NCBI RefSeq assembly: GCF_002813445.1 | Contig: NZ_PHHD01000001.1 | Span: forward strand, 6,728,798-6,792,797 | Source of the DNA: Pseudomonas tolaasii NCPPB 2192 | Lineage (GTDB): Bacteria; Pseudomonadota; Gammaproteobacteria; Pseudomonadales; Pseudomonadaceae | Length of the DNA stretch: 64,000 nt | Reading direction: 5' to 3' | Shown here: piece by piece, positions 8,348 through 17,312 of the stretch | Position numbering within the stretch: position 1 is the first letter of the stretch | Layout of the letters: each line of letters begins with the position of its first letter | Made by a program: the position numbers and the translations under genes | The notes under the pieces: generated by a model | What the model saw: the letters and a program-made list of their open reading frames with translations, nothing else | Database searches by the model: none | Told to the model about the DNA's origin: nothing

Positions 8348-9667
8348 ATGCTATTCAACGCCCACAAAAAAACCCTCAATGCCCTGCAACACACCAATGC
8401 TCAGCAAGCCAGCCTGCTGGACGCCATCGAGCGCTCCATGGCAGTGATTGAATTCGACCTGCAAGGCAACGTGCTGCGCGCCAACGCCAACTTTCTCGAG
8501 GCCATGGGCTACCGCGCCGACCAGGTGGTCGGCCAGCCTCACCGGATGTTTTGCACACCCGCTTTCGTCCGCAGCGCCGAGTACAACCAGCTGTGGACGC
8601 AATTGCGCAACGGCCAGTTTCAGTCGGGTACCTTCGAACGTGTGGCGGGCGACGGCCAATCGGTGTGGCTGGAAGCCAGCTACAACCCGGTGCGCGATGA
8701 CACAGGCCAGGTGATCAAAGTGGTGAAGTACGCCATGGACGTCACCCCGCGCCTGCAGGCCGAAAGCGAGGCCAACGCCAAGCTCGGCGCCATCGACCGC
8801 GCCATGGCAGTGATCGAGTTCAACCTCGACGGCACCATCATTACCGCCAATGCGAATTTCCTGCAGCGCATGGGGTACACCCTGGCGCAGATTCAGGGCA
8901 AGCATCACCGTCTGTTCTGCAAGCCGGAGCTGGCCAACAGTTCGGCGTACAGCGAGTTCTGGAAACGCCTGAACCAGGGCCAACTGTTCAACGGCCAATT
9001 CGAACGCGTCGACAAACACGGCCAGACGCTGTGGCTGGAGGCCAACTACAACCCGGTGTACGACGCCAGCGGGCGCTTGTGCAAAGTGGTCAAGTTCGCC
9101 TCCGACGTCACCGCCCGCGTGCAGCAACACGCCGCCGACGCCCAGAGCGCGGCGCAGGCCTATCACATCTCCCTGAACACCCGGGACATTGCTGAAAAAG
9201 GCGCCGAGGTGATTCAGCAAACCGCCAGCGGCATGCGCGAAATTGCCGCCGACATTGACGGCTCATCGCAGTTGATCGCCAAGCTGGGCGAGCGTTCGCA
9301 GCAGATCACCGCCATCGTCAACACCATTCGCGGGATCGCTGACCAGACCAACCTGCTGGCCCTCAACGCGGCCATCGAAGCCGCTCGCGCAGGTGAGCAA
9401 GGCCGTGGCTTTGCCGTGGTGGCCGATGAAGTGCGACAACTGGCGGCGCGCACCAGCGGCTCGACGGCGGAGATCTCCAGCATGATCGCGATGATCCAGG
9501 AGGAAACCCGCCAGGCCATCGACAGCATGGACGGCACCCGCGACCGCGCCGCCCAGGGGGTAGAACTGGCCAACCAGGCCGGCACGGTGATCCTGCAGAT
9601 TCGTGAAGGCACCGGTGAGGCCGTGCAGGCAGTCAGCGCCTTTGCCAATGAGCGCGGCAACAGCTGA
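8348..9667 (+). CDS. bdlA: BdlA-like PAS-PAS-MCP chemoreceptor (copy 1)
   Basis: A soluble 439-residue receptor. Residues about 25-120 and 145-245 are two PAS domains, each opening with a variant of (I)ERSMAVIEFDLQGNVLRANANF and ending with a PAC-like KVVKYAMDVT or KVVKFASDVT. The C-terminal half is the methyl-accepting signalling domain with the hairpin tip DQTNLLALNAAIEAARAGEQGRGFAVVADEVRQLA. There is no transmembrane helix and no C-terminal CheR-tethering pentapeptide. This is the architecture of BdlA, which controls biofilm dispersal in P. aeruginosa. An in-frame ATG at 8309 would add 13 residues. A paralogue of identical length lies at 41129-42448. Confidence 0.85.
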   Translation: MLFNAHKKTLNALQHTNAQQASLLDAIERSMAVIEFDLQGNVLRANANFLEAMGYRADQVVGQPHRMFCTPAFVRSAEYNQLWTQLRNGQFQSGTFERVAGDGQSVWLEASYNPVRDDTGQVIKVVKYAMDVTPRLQAESEANAKLGAIDRAMAVIEFNLDGTIITANANFLQRMGYTLAQIQGKHHRLFCKPELANSSAYSEFWKRLNQGQLFNGQFERVDKHGQTLWLEANYNPVYDASGRLCKVVKFASDVTARVQQHAADAQSAAQAYHISLNTRDIAEKGAEVIQQTASGMREIAADIDGSSQLIAKLGERSQQITAIVNTIRGIADQTNLLALNAAIEAARAGEQGRGFAVVADEVRQLAARTSGSTAEISSMIAMIQEETRQAIDSMDGTRDRAAQGVELANQAGTVILQIREGTGEAVQAVSAFANERGNS

Positions 9668-9743
9668 CCCGATCTTCATGTATGCCCCCGGAGGGCTCGG
9701 TCTATAGTGCTGACTGACTTCACGCTTAGGATTCGAGCCCGCC

Positions 9744-10262
9744 ATGACCCCAGACAAACCCGACGCTGCCCCCGCTGACCACCTGCGCTTCCACCGAGGC
9801 CACGCCCACCTGGCGCCGACGTTTGGCAACGACACCTTCGCACTCAAGGCCGAAGCCTTTGCGCGCTTCTTCGGCACGCCGACCTTCCTCGGCGCGCAAA
9901 CCGCCATCGTGGTGTTGTGGGTGGTGTTGAACATGACCGGCATCACGCATTTTGACGTGTACCCGTTCATCCTGCTCAACCTGGCCTTCAGCCTGCAATC
10001 GGCCTACGCCGCGCCCTTGATTCTGCTGGCCCAGACCCGCCAGGCCGCGCGCGATAAAGCCCAGTCGGATGCGGACGCCCAGCACCGCGAAGCCTTGGCC
10101 ATCGCCAACACCCAGCGCCAGGCCCAGGCAGAGCAGACCACCAAACAGTTACTGGAATTGCTGGAACAGAACACCCGTCTGACGGAAATGACCAAACAAC
10201 TGACCGAGCGTATCGAAACCCTGACGTGCGAAATGCATGACCAGTTCGTAAGAAAAACCTGA
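9744..10262 (+). CDS. DUF1003 family membrane protein
   Basis: A 172-residue protein with an N-terminal soluble stretch, two transmembrane helices (AQTAIVVLWVVLNMTGI and PFILLNLAFSLQSAYAAPLILLAQ) typical of DUF1003, and a long C-terminal coiled coil rich in Gln, Glu and Ala (about 105-165). AGGATT precedes the ATG by about 11 bases. Its role is unknown. It is a single gene followed by a REPIN. Confidence 0.8.
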   Translation: MTPDKPDAAPADHLRFHRGHAHLAPTFGNDTFALKAEAFARFFGTPTFLGAQTAIVVLWVVLNMTGITHFDVYPFILLNLAFSLQSAYAAPLILLAQTRQAARDKAQSDADAQHREALAIANTQRQAQAEQTTKQLLELLEQNTRLTEMTKQLTERIETLTCEMHDQFVRKT

Positions 10263-10278
10263 ACATAAGGCAATCCCT

Positions 10279-10366
10279 TGTGGGAGCTGGCTTGCCTGCG
10301 ATGGCGGTATATCAGTGAATTATTCAGTGGCTGACACACCGCTATCGCAGGCAAGCCAGCTCCCAC
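10279..10366. repeat. REPIN, family A copy 2
   Basis: Left arm TGTGGGAGCTGGCTTGCC and inverted arm GGCAAGCCAGCTCCCAC flank a short variable core. It sits between the convergent DUF1003 and LysR genes. Confidence 0.9.
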
Positions 10367-10383
10367 CTTGAACAGTGGAATGC

Positions 10384-11265
10384 TCAGGTTTTCAGGTGCA
10401 CATGCCGCCCCAACTCATCAAACAACGTCACCACCGAGCGCAGCGCGCGGCAGTCCGGGCGTGTCAGCAACCACAGCGCGGTGTCCCGCCCGGGCAACGC
10501 GGGGCCCATCGTCTGCAAACCTTCGGCCAATAGAAAATCCGGCAATGCCGCCACGCCCAAACCTGCGCGCACCAGCTCGGTGACCGAAAACATGCTGTTG
10601 CAACGGTAACTGGGGCGCACACCGGGCAAGTGCTCACGGCGCCACACCACGGTAGGGTGGTCGGGCAGGAAGTCATCCGGCGCGATCCACGGCAGCTCGG
10701 CCAGTTCGCGGCCATCGTGTTGCCGGGCAAATGCTGCGCTGGCGCACACTTGATAGGTCACGGTACCGAGGCAGCGTCCTACAAGGTGCTCGGGCGGCGT
10801 CTTGGTCAGGCGCAGTGCGATGTCCGCATCGCGACGGCTGAGGTTGGCGAAGTCATTGGAGGTGGTCAGTTCCAGGGTCAAGGCTGGGTAGGACGGCATG
10901 AATTGCGCCAGCGCCGGCAGCAGCAGGCCTTGCAATACTGAGTCGGTGCAAGTCAGGCGCACGGTGCCGCTGATCACTTCGCCGCCCTGTTCCACGCCGA
11001 TGCGCGCGGCCTCCAGGGCCTGCTCGGCGCGTTCGGCCTGTTGCGCCAGGTTGCCGGCCAGGCCGGTGGGCAGATAGCCGGCGCGGCTTTTCTCGAACAG
11101 CGTCTGGCCCAGCGAAGCCTCCAGCCGCCGCACGGCACGAAACACCGTCGACACATCCACACGCAACAGCGCCGCCGCCCGCGCCAGGGTGCCGCCGCGC
11201 ACCAGCGCAAGAATCAGCGACAGGTCGGCGTAGTCCAGTTGATAGTGCGTGGCTGCATTAAGCAT
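10384..11265 (-). CDS. LysR family regulator (divergent from GATase-like gene)
   Basis: A 293-residue LysR protein starting MLNAATHYQLDYADLSLILA. The ATG at 11265 gives the usual length; the longer frame to 11328 runs into the divergent gene's promoter. The helix-turn-helix is at about 15-65 (GTLARAAALLRVDVSTVFRAVRRLEASLGQTLFEKSRAGYLPT), followed by a substrate-binding domain. It is divergent from the amidotransferase-like gene with about 80 bases between them, so that gene is its likely target. Confidence 0.9.
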   Translation of the reverse strand: MLNAATHYQLDYADLSLILALVRGGTLARAAALLRVDVSTVFRAVRRLEASLGQTLFEKSRAGYLPTGLAGNLAQQAERAEQALEAARIGVEQGGEVISGTVRLTCTDSVLQGLLLPALAQFMPSYPALTLELTTSNDFANLSRRDADIALRLTKTPPEHLVGRCLGTVTYQVCASAAFARQHDGRELAELPWIAPDDFLPDHPTVVWRREHLPGVRPSYRCNSMFSVTELVRAGLGVAALPDFLLAEGLQTMGPALPGRDTALWLLTRPDCRALRSVVTLFDELGRHVHLKT

Positions 11266-11345
11266 ATGTGCAAATGCCAATATTGATTGCGTGAACGCCA
11301 ATCTATAGTGCGCACCAGGACACCACAAGCCATGGGATGCACACG

Positions 11346-12041
11346 ATGAACACCCCGCTGCACCTCGCCCTGATCGGCGACTACAACCCTGCCGTGACGG
11401 CCCACCAGGCCATTCCCCTCGCCTTGCAACAAGCGGCCGACGAGCTCGGCCTGCGAGTGCACCTGCAATGGCTCGACACCGACACCCTCACGTCCACCAC
11501 GCCATTACACGCCTTCGACGGTTTCTGGTGCGTGCCTGCCAGCCCTTACCGCGACACCGACGGCGCACTGCGGGCAATCCGTTTTGCCCGCGAACACAAG
11601 CGTCCTTTCCTCGGCACGTGCGGTGGTTTTCAACACGCGGTTCTGGAATATGCCCGCAATGTGCTGGGCTGGAAGGATGCCGAACACGGCGAACTCGCCC
11701 CGGCTGCCACGCGTGCCGTCATCACGCCCCTGAGCTGTGCGCTCGTGGACACCACCGACACCGTGCGCCTGGCGCCCTACACCCGCATCGCCGAAGCCTA
11801 TGGCGCCCTGGACCTTCACGAAGGTTATCGTTGCAGCTACGGCATAAACCCCGAGTTTGCCGGCGCGCTGCTCGAAGCCGACCTGATTCCCAGCGGCCAT
11901 GATTCAACCGGCGACCTGCGCGCTGTCGAGCTGCTCGACCACCCGTTCTTCGTCGCCACGCTGTTCCAGCCGGAACGCGCGGCACTCAAAGGCATCACGC
12001 CGCCGCTGGCGGTTGCGCTGCTCAAGGCCTGCCAGGGTTGA
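11346..12041 (+). CDS. CTP-synthase C-terminal-like class I glutamine amidotransferase
   Basis: A 231-residue stand-alone GATase-like protein. The opening MNTPLHLALIGDYN and the elbow FLGTCGGFQHAVLEYARN match the CTP synthase C-terminal-region-related family. The nucleophile Cys is present, but the HPE motif is FQPE here, with Gln in place of the catalytic His. That Gln is my recollection of the family norm, so glutaminase activity is doubtful. An ATG at 11337 would add three residues. It is probably controlled by the divergent LysR gene. Confidence 0.8.
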   Translation: MNTPLHLALIGDYNPAVTAHQAIPLALQQAADELGLRVHLQWLDTDTLTSTTPLHAFDGFWCVPASPYRDTDGALRAIRFAREHKRPFLGTCGGFQHAVLEYARNVLGWKDAEHGELAPAATRAVITPLSCALVDTTDTVRLAPYTRIAEAYGALDLHEGYRCSYGINPEFAGALLEADLIPSGHDSTGDLRAVELLDHPFFVATLFQPERAALKGITPPLAVALLKACQG

Positions 12042-12063
12042 AATGCTGCCTGTGAGCCACAGA

Positions 12064-12076
12064 GCCAGCTCCCACA
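12064..12076. repeat. Orphan REPIN half
   Basis: GCCAGCTCCCACA matches the outer part of a family A right arm, with no left arm nearby. It lies between the amidotransferase-like gene and a convergent hypothetical gene and looks like the remnant of a full element. Confidence 0.55.
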
Positions 12077-12109
12077 TTTTGATCTTCATTGGCTCGAACC
12101 GCTGCCGCT

Positions 12110-12433
12110 CTAGCTGACCAAACTGCGCAACGCATTGATCGGCGGAATCTCCACCCGGCGCATGTACACGCGTAACGGCTCGGTGATGTTGAGGCGATCG
12201 TCGATATGCTGGTCCAGCAACAATTGAAGCCGCTCGCGCGACAGGGTCATGGTCTGCCCGGTGGCCGGTAACCAGACAAATTCGGCGGCGGGGATGATGC
12301 CGTCATCGGCCACGTCCATACCGAACGCGTCTTCGCTGAAACGCACGATGTAATGGCCGGTTTTGCGGTTCAGGCCGACAAAACCGTGGAGTCTGTCGGC
12401 GGCCTGGCAGATAAGCTCGGAAGTGATGCGCAT
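12110..12433 (-). CDS. Conserved hypothetical protein
   Basis: A 107-residue protein starting MRITSELICQAADRLHGFVGLN. The ATG at 12433 has a GAGGT ribosome site. A longer frame to 12556 has no family-like residues. It is soluble and mixed alpha/beta, with FVWLPATGQTMTLSRERLQLLLDQH near its middle. I do not recognise a domain. It is divergent from the glpQ-like gene across a 232-base gap in which I see no clear PHO box. Confidence 0.6.
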   Translation of the reverse strand: MRITSELICQAADRLHGFVGLNRKTGHYIVRFSEDAFGMDVADDGIIPAAEFVWLPATGQTMTLSRERLQLLLDQHIDDRLNITEPLRVYMRRVEIPPINALRSLVS

Positions 12434-12665
12434 GGTAAACCTCACTGAAAAGTCCCACCGGGACTGGAAAGATGGTTTACACGCGTGGCGGAAATTACCG
12501 CCCTCTAACGGGGCAGCTTCGGGCAAGAGTACTGCAACACTGCACAAAAAAACCAAGAAATATGGGCCGTGCGCACGTTAATGTCGGTTTGGTGATGGCG
12601 CCTTTCGCAATCAATTGTTAAAAAGGATGCCTTCTCAAAGTTACCTCCACGAAAGGACTTCGCAT

Positions 12666-13793
12666 ATGCCTGTCACGTTTACCAAGAGCGCCCTGCTGCT
12701 CGCACTGATGCTCGGCCTTGGCCAGGCGCAGGCTGCCGATCCGATCAGCCCGGCTGAATTGGCGACAAACGAAGGCATTCCGTACCCCGCCGTCATCGCT
12801 CACCGTGGTGCGTCCTATGACGCGCCGGAATCCACCGCCGCCGCTTACAAGGCCGCGCGCGACTTGGGTGCCGACTACCTGGAAATGGACCTGCAGCGCA
12901 GCAAGGACGGCGTGCTCTTCGCCTTGCACGACAACAACCTGCAGCGCACCACCGACGTGGCCACCAAGTTCCCCGAGCGCAAAGACGCGCCGGCCAACGA
13001 GTTCACCTGGGCCGAACTGCGCACCCTGGACGCCGGCAGCTGGTTCAACGCCGCCTACCCGGACCGCGCCCGCCCGTCGTTCGTCGGCCTGAAAATCCAG
13101 AGCCTGGACGAAATCATCAAGATCGCCGAAGGCAACCCGCAGCACAAACCCGGCCTGTACATCGAGACCAAGGAGCCCAAGCAGTTCCCGGGCATCGAAG
13201 CCGACCTGAAAAACAAGCTGCTGGACAAGGGCTGGTTGAGCTCCGCCGGCTCCAAGCTGGGCAAGAGCAACACCGGTGTCGGCCAGGGTCGAGGCCGCGT
13301 GGTGCTGCAAACCTTCGAGAAAGACAGCTTGAAAGAGCTGCAAAAGGAAATGCCCAACACACCGAAAATCCTGCTGTTGTGGGTCGGCGCGGGCAGCATC
13401 GAGCCGAAATCCACCCAGACGTTTGCCGAATCCGGCGAACCGACCAAGGCCGCCTACTACGCCAAGCAAGAGCCGAAAGATGCCGCCGAATTCGAAAAAT
13501 GGGTCGACGAAGCCAAAAGCCTCGGCGCCATCGGCACCGGTCCTTCGGCCGAGCTGACCAACCATGGCGACCAGAGCTACACCGACCTGGTGAAGCCTGA
13601 AATGAACAAGCTGACTCACGACAAAGGCCTGCTGGTGCACGTCTACACCGTGGACGAACCGGTGGACTTCGAAAAAGTGATGAAAGCCGGCGTCGATGGC
13701 ATCTTCACCAATCGCGCCGCCGAGCTGCTGAAGTTCTACAAGCGCTACCCGTCTTCGAGCGTGCAGCAACTGCTGACGGACAACGGCTACTGA
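12666..13793 (+). CDS. glpQ: Periplasmic glycerophosphodiester phosphodiesterase
   Basis: A 375-residue exported enzyme hydrolysing glycerophosphodiesters to glycerol-3-phosphate and an alcohol. It has a signal peptide (MPVTFTKSALLLALMLGLG, cleavage after AQA). The GDPD fold shows VIAHRGASYDAPESTAAA, DYLEMDLQRSKDGVLFALHD and the late VHVYTVDEP with GVDGIFTNRAAELL. The catalytic His pair and the metal-binding Glu/Asp are present. The ATG at 12666 is preceded by GAAAGGA. It is monocistronic, followed by a PepSY gene. Confidence 0.92.
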   Translation: MPVTFTKSALLLALMLGLGQAQAADPISPAELATNEGIPYPAVIAHRGASYDAPESTAAAYKAARDLGADYLEMDLQRSKDGVLFALHDNNLQRTTDVATKFPERKDAPANEFTWAELRTLDAGSWFNAAYPDRARPSFVGLKIQSLDEIIKIAEGNPQHKPGLYIETKEPKQFPGIEADLKNKLLDKGWLSSAGSKLGKSNTGVGQGRGRVVLQTFEKDSLKELQKEMPNTPKILLLWVGAGSIEPKSTQTFAESGEPTKAAYYAKQEPKDAAEFEKWVDEAKSLGAIGTGPSAELTNHGDQSYTDLVKPEMNKLTHDKGLLVHVYTVDEPVDFEKVMKAGVDGIFTNRAAELLKFYKRYPSSSVQQLLTDNGY

Positions 13794-13874
13794 GTCAAAG
13801 GGCCATTAAGGATGAGTTAAGTTGCGCTGGTTAATCTGGCGCCACTTAAACAGCTCACCAGAAGGATGCTTGAT

Positions 13875-14180
13875 ATGAAAACCCTGACCGCCCTGTTCGC
13901 CGCTACTGCCCTGACCCTGACTGCCGGCCTGGCCCAGGCGGATGTTCGCCCGGACCACATCGAAGGCCTGCTCAAATCCGGCGCCGTCATGCCATTCGAG
14001 AAACTCAACGCCGCCGCCGTGGCCACCCACGCCGGCGCCAGCATCACCGACACCGAGCTGGACCACAAAAACGGTGTGCTGGTTTACGAAGTGGACCTCA
14101 CCGACACCGCCGGCAAACGCTTTGAAGTGAAGCTCGACGCCAAGACCGGCGCGGTGCTGGAAAACAAGCAAGACACTTGA
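13875..14180 (+). CDS. PepSY-domain periplasmic protein
   Basis: A 101-residue protein with a signal peptide (MKTLTALFAATALTLTAGLAQA) and one PepSY domain (residues about 30-98: TDTELDHKNGVLVYEVDL and KRFEVKLDAKTGAVLENKQD). Such small PepSY proteins are thought to modulate peptidases or sensor kinases in the periplasm. GAAGGA precedes the ATG at 13875. A strong terminator follows. Confidence 0.88.
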   Translation: MKTLTALFAATALTLTAGLAQADVRPDHIEGLLKSGAVMPFEKLNAAAVATHAGASITDTELDHKNGVLVYEVDLTDTAGKRFEVKLDAKTGAVLENKQDT

Positions 14181-14191
14181 GTTGAACCCTC

Positions 14192-14228
14192 AAAAAACCG
14201 CGCCCCCTGCAAGTGGCGCGGTTTTTTT
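14192..14228 (+). terminator. Rho-independent terminator after PepSY gene
   Basis: CCGCGCC (14198-14204) and GGCGCGG (14215-14221) pair around a 10-base loop and are followed by seven T. Six A precede the stem, so it could also act on the opposite strand. Confidence 0.85.
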
Positions 14229-14330
14229 GTGGGCGCCGATAAACCGTCACAAAATCGTCATACACGCTTGCAATGATTCGCCCACGCGAACCTGTGAAAC
14301 GTCCTACAGGCGCTTTGTCTGCGAGCCTCC

Positions 14331-15353
14331 ATGAACCACAGCATTGATCACAGCCATCAGGATCCCGATCTGTTTGGCTTGCTTTACGGTTTCCGCTTTC
14401 GCCCCGGCGAAAAAGGTGAGCAGATTGACTCGGCCACCGCCCTCAAGGCCTTGCAAGCACCGGCCGACCCGGAAGAATTCCTGTGGCTGCACCTGAACCT
14501 CGCCCACGCGGCCTGCGAGCGCTGGATGCAGGCGCATTTGTCATTGCCCGACGAGTTTTTTGAAGCGCTGCACGAAGGCTCGCGCTCCACGCGTATCGAA
14601 CACGTGGACTCGGCCTTGCTGGCGGTGGTCAACGACGTGGTGTTCAACTTCAGCAGCATGGTGTCGTCGGATATTTCCACGCTGTGGGTGTGCGCCCGCA
14701 GCCGCCTGCTGGTAAGCGCGCGCCTGCAACCCTTGCACTCGGTGGATAAACTGCGCTCGTCGGTGAAGGCCGGCGAACGCTTCCGCTCGCCGCTGGAATT
14801 GCTGGTGCATTTGTTGCGCGACCAGGGCGAAGTGCTCACGCAAATCGTGCGCAAAACCAGCATCAGCGTGGACCAGATCGAAGACCAGTTGCTGTCCTCG
14901 CGCTTGTCCACCAACCGCGCCGAACTGGGTGCGGCGCGCCGGGTGCTGGTGCGCCTTCAACGCCTGCTGGCGCTGGAGCCGGGCTCGCTGCTGCGTCTGC
15001 TCAACCGCCCGCCGCAATGGCTGCAAAAGGAAGACGTGAAGGAGTTGCGCAAATCCACCGAGGAGTTTGCGCTGATCATCAACGACCTGATGGCCCTGGG
15101 CGAACGCATCAAGTTGTTGCAGGAAGAGATCGCCGCCAACCTCAACGAACAAAGCAACCGCACGCTGTTCACCCTGACCGTGGTGACGGTGCTGGCGCTG
15201 CCGATCAACATCATCGCCGGTTTTTTCGGCATGAACGTAGGCGGCGTGCCGCTTTCCACCGACCCGGAAGGCTTCTGGATTCTGGTGGCGCTGGTGGCGA
15301 CGTTTACCTTGATTGCCGGGCGCTGGGCCTTCAGAAAGCGCAAAGACTACTGA
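14331..15353 (+). CDS. zntB: CorA/ZntB family divalent cation transporter
   Basis: A 340-residue inner-membrane protein. The long N-terminal cytoplasmic domain (about 1-280) is helical with charged coiled stretches. Two C-terminal helices are joined by the signature GMNVGG (IIAGFFGMNVGGVPL), and the protein ends in RKRKDY, as usual for CorA proteins. The shape and the DEFF...GSRSTRIE region suit the ZntB branch (zinc), but magnesium specificity is not excluded. It stands alone between a terminator and a REPIN. Confidence 0.85.
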   Translation: MNHSIDHSHQDPDLFGLLYGFRFRPGEKGEQIDSATALKALQAPADPEEFLWLHLNLAHAACERWMQAHLSLPDEFFEALHEGSRSTRIEHVDSALLAVVNDVVFNFSSMVSSDISTLWVCARSRLLVSARLQPLHSVDKLRSSVKAGERFRSPLELLVHLLRDQGEVLTQIVRKTSISVDQIEDQLLSSRLSTNRAELGAARRVLVRLQRLLALEPGSLLRLLNRPPQWLQKEDVKELRKSTEEFALIINDLMALGERIKLLQEEIAANLNEQSNRTLFTLTVVTVLALPINIIAGFFGMNVGGVPLSTDPEGFWILVALVATFTLIAGRWAFRKRKDY

Positions 15354-15371
15354 TCTGGAATGCAGTCAAAC

Positions 15372-15460
15372 TGTGGGAGCTGGCTTGCCTGCGATAACCC
15401 TTCATCAGTCACTTTTTCAGTGCCTGACACTCAGCCATCGCAGGCAAGCCAGCTCCCACA
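15372..15460. repeat. REPIN, family A copy 3
   Basis: Complete left and inverted right arms of family A flank a core of about 40 bases, between the zntB-like and pit genes. Confidence 0.9.
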
Positions 15461-15586
15461 GTTGGATCCGCGATGTTTATTGGACCAGCGGCAACTTCAA
15501 TCTCCCAAACACTGACTTACCGCAGCATCTCTGTAACATTCTGCAATGATCATGAACGTCATCCTCCCCACACTGGATGCTCCGGC

Positions 15587-17203
15587 ATGGCCACCCCTTC
15601 CCTGACTGCCTCCACCACCGCCTCACCTGCAGACCCCAAACCCCGGTTGGACAAGAAACCCGGCCTGCTGACGGTGATCATTTTCTTCGCCGTGCTCGCC
15701 ATGGGCCTGTTGTTCACCGCCTACAGCCTGATGCACGACATGCACGAACTGGGCACGGTGGTGACCACTTGGACGCCGTTCCTGTTGCTGGGCGTGGCAC
15801 TGTTGATCGCCCTGGGTTTCGAGTTCGTCAACGGCTTTCACGACACCGCCAACGCCGTCGCCACGGTGATCTACACCAACTCGCTGCCGCCGCACTTCGC
15901 GGTGGTGTGGTCGGGCTTCTTCAACTTCCTCGGTGTGCTGCTCTCCAGCGGCGCGGTGGCGTTCGGCATCATCGCCTTGCTGCCGGTGGAGCTGATTTTG
16001 CAGGTGGGTTCGTCGGCCGGTTTCGCGATGATCTTCGCCCTGTTGATCGCCGCCATTTTGTGGAACCTCGGCACCTGGTGGCTGGGCTTGCCGGCGTCGT
16101 CGTCCCACACCCTGATCGGCTCGATCATCGGCGTGGGCGTGGCCAACGCCTTGATGCACGGGCGTGACGGCACCAGCGGTGTGGACTGGGGCCAGGCGAT
16201 CAAAATTGGTTACGCGCTGTTGCTGTCGCCGCTGATTGGCTTCGTGTTTGCCGCGTTGCTGTTGCTGGCCCTGCGCGCCTTTGTGAAAAACCGCTCGCTG
16301 TACAAGGCGCCGAAAGGCGACACCCCGCCGCCCTGGTGGATTCGCGGCATGCTGATCGCCACCTGCACCGGCGTGTCGTTTGCCCACGGTTCCAACGACG
16401 GCCAGAAAGGCATGGGCCTGATCATGTTGATTCTGGTCGGCACCCTGCCGATGGCCTACGCGCTGAACCGCACCACGCCGGCCGAGCAGTCACTGCAATT
16501 TGCCGCCGTCGCCGAGGTGACCCAGGTCGCGCTGGTGAAAAGCGCGCCGCAAGTGTTGCCCGGCGACCCGCGCCCCATTCTCTCGACCTATGTGCGCACC
16601 AAGGAAGCCACCCCGGAACTCGTTCCGGCCCTGGCCGCGCTCGCCGGCCAGATCGGCGACGAAGTAAAAGGCTACGGTTCCCTGGCCAAAGTGCCCGCCG
16701 AGGCTGTAGGCAACGTGCGTAACGACATGTACCTGACCAGCGAAACCATCCGCCTGATGGACAAGGACAAAGTCGGCAACTTCGACGCCGACACCCAGGG
16801 CAAGCTCAAGCTGTTCAAGGACCAAATCGACAACTCCACGCGCTTTATCCCGCTGTGGGTGAAGATCGCCGTGGCCATCGCCTTGGGCCTCGGCACCATG
16901 GTGGGCTGGAAGCGCATCGTGGTCACGGTGGGCGAGAAGATTGGCAAGACTCACCTGACTTACGCCCAAGGCGCTTCGGCCGAAATGGTGGCGATGCTGA
17001 CCATTGGCGCGGCGGACATGTACGGGTTGCCGGTGTCGACCACCCATGTGCTGTCCTCGGGTGTGGCCGGGACCATGGTGGCCAACGGCGGTGGGTTGCA
17101 GATGCGCACTATCCGCAACCTGGTGATGGCGTGGGTGCTGACATTGCCGGCGGCGATTCTGCTGTCGGGCAGCCTCTACTGGCTGTTCACCAAACTGTTC
17201 TAA
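15587..17203 (+). CDS. pitA: Low-affinity inorganic phosphate transporter (Pit family)
   Basis: A 538-residue inner-membrane phosphate (metal-phosphate):H+ symporter. Both inverted PHO4 halves are visible: GFHDTANAVATVIYTNSL with ASSSHTLIGSIIGVGVANAL, and SFAHGSNDGQKGMGLIM with LPVSTTHVLSSGVAGTM. A large soluble insert (about 295-420) lies between them, as in proteobacterial PitA. The ATG at 15587 gives a start like known Pit proteins; upstream in-frame starts run into the REPIN region. No phoU-like partner gene is adjacent. Confidence 0.9.
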   Translation: MATPSLTASTTASPADPKPRLDKKPGLLTVIIFFAVLAMGLLFTAYSLMHDMHELGTVVTTWTPFLLLGVALLIALGFEFVNGFHDTANAVATVIYTNSLPPHFAVVWSGFFNFLGVLLSSGAVAFGIIALLPVELILQVGSSAGFAMIFALLIAAILWNLGTWWLGLPASSSHTLIGSIIGVGVANALMHGRDGTSGVDWGQAIKIGYALLLSPLIGFVFAALLLLALRAFVKNRSLYKAPKGDTPPPWWIRGMLIATCTGVSFAHGSNDGQKGMGLIMLILVGTLPMAYALNRTTPAEQSLQFAAVAEVTQVALVKSAPQVLPGDPRPILSTYVRTKEATPELVPALAALAGQIGDEVKGYGSLAKVPAEAVGNVRNDMYLTSETIRLMDKDKVGNFDADTQGKLKLFKDQIDNSTRFIPLWVKIAVAIALGLGTMVGWKRIVVTVGEKIGKTHLTYAQGASAEMVAMLTIGAADMYGLPVSTTHVLSSGVAGTMVANGGGLQMRTIRNLVMAWVLTLPAAILLSGSLYWLFTKLF

Positions 17204-17206
17204 ACA

Positions 17207-17296
17207 TGTGGGAGCTGGCTTGCCTGCGATAACGGATTAACATTCAACGCAGATGTTGACTGATCCGCCGCCATCGCAGGCAAGCCAGCTCCCACA
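17207..17296. repeat. REPIN, family A copy 4
   Basis: Complete family A doublet, starting 3 bases after the pit stop codon and ending 16 bases before the pxpC stop. Confidence 0.9.
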
Positions 17297-17312
17297 GTGG
17301 TTTTGTATTCCT

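Noticed and set aside
8309..9667. Upstream ATG at 8309 for the BdlA-like gene
   Set aside because: It lies inside the hairpin-rich leader, and the 8348 start gives the same length as the paralogue.
12434..12665. PHO box upstream of the glpQ-like gene
   Set aside because: No pair of CTGTCAT-like direct repeats is present.
13794..13874. Small gene between glpQ and the PepSY gene
   Set aside because: No start with a ribosome site and a sensible frame was found.
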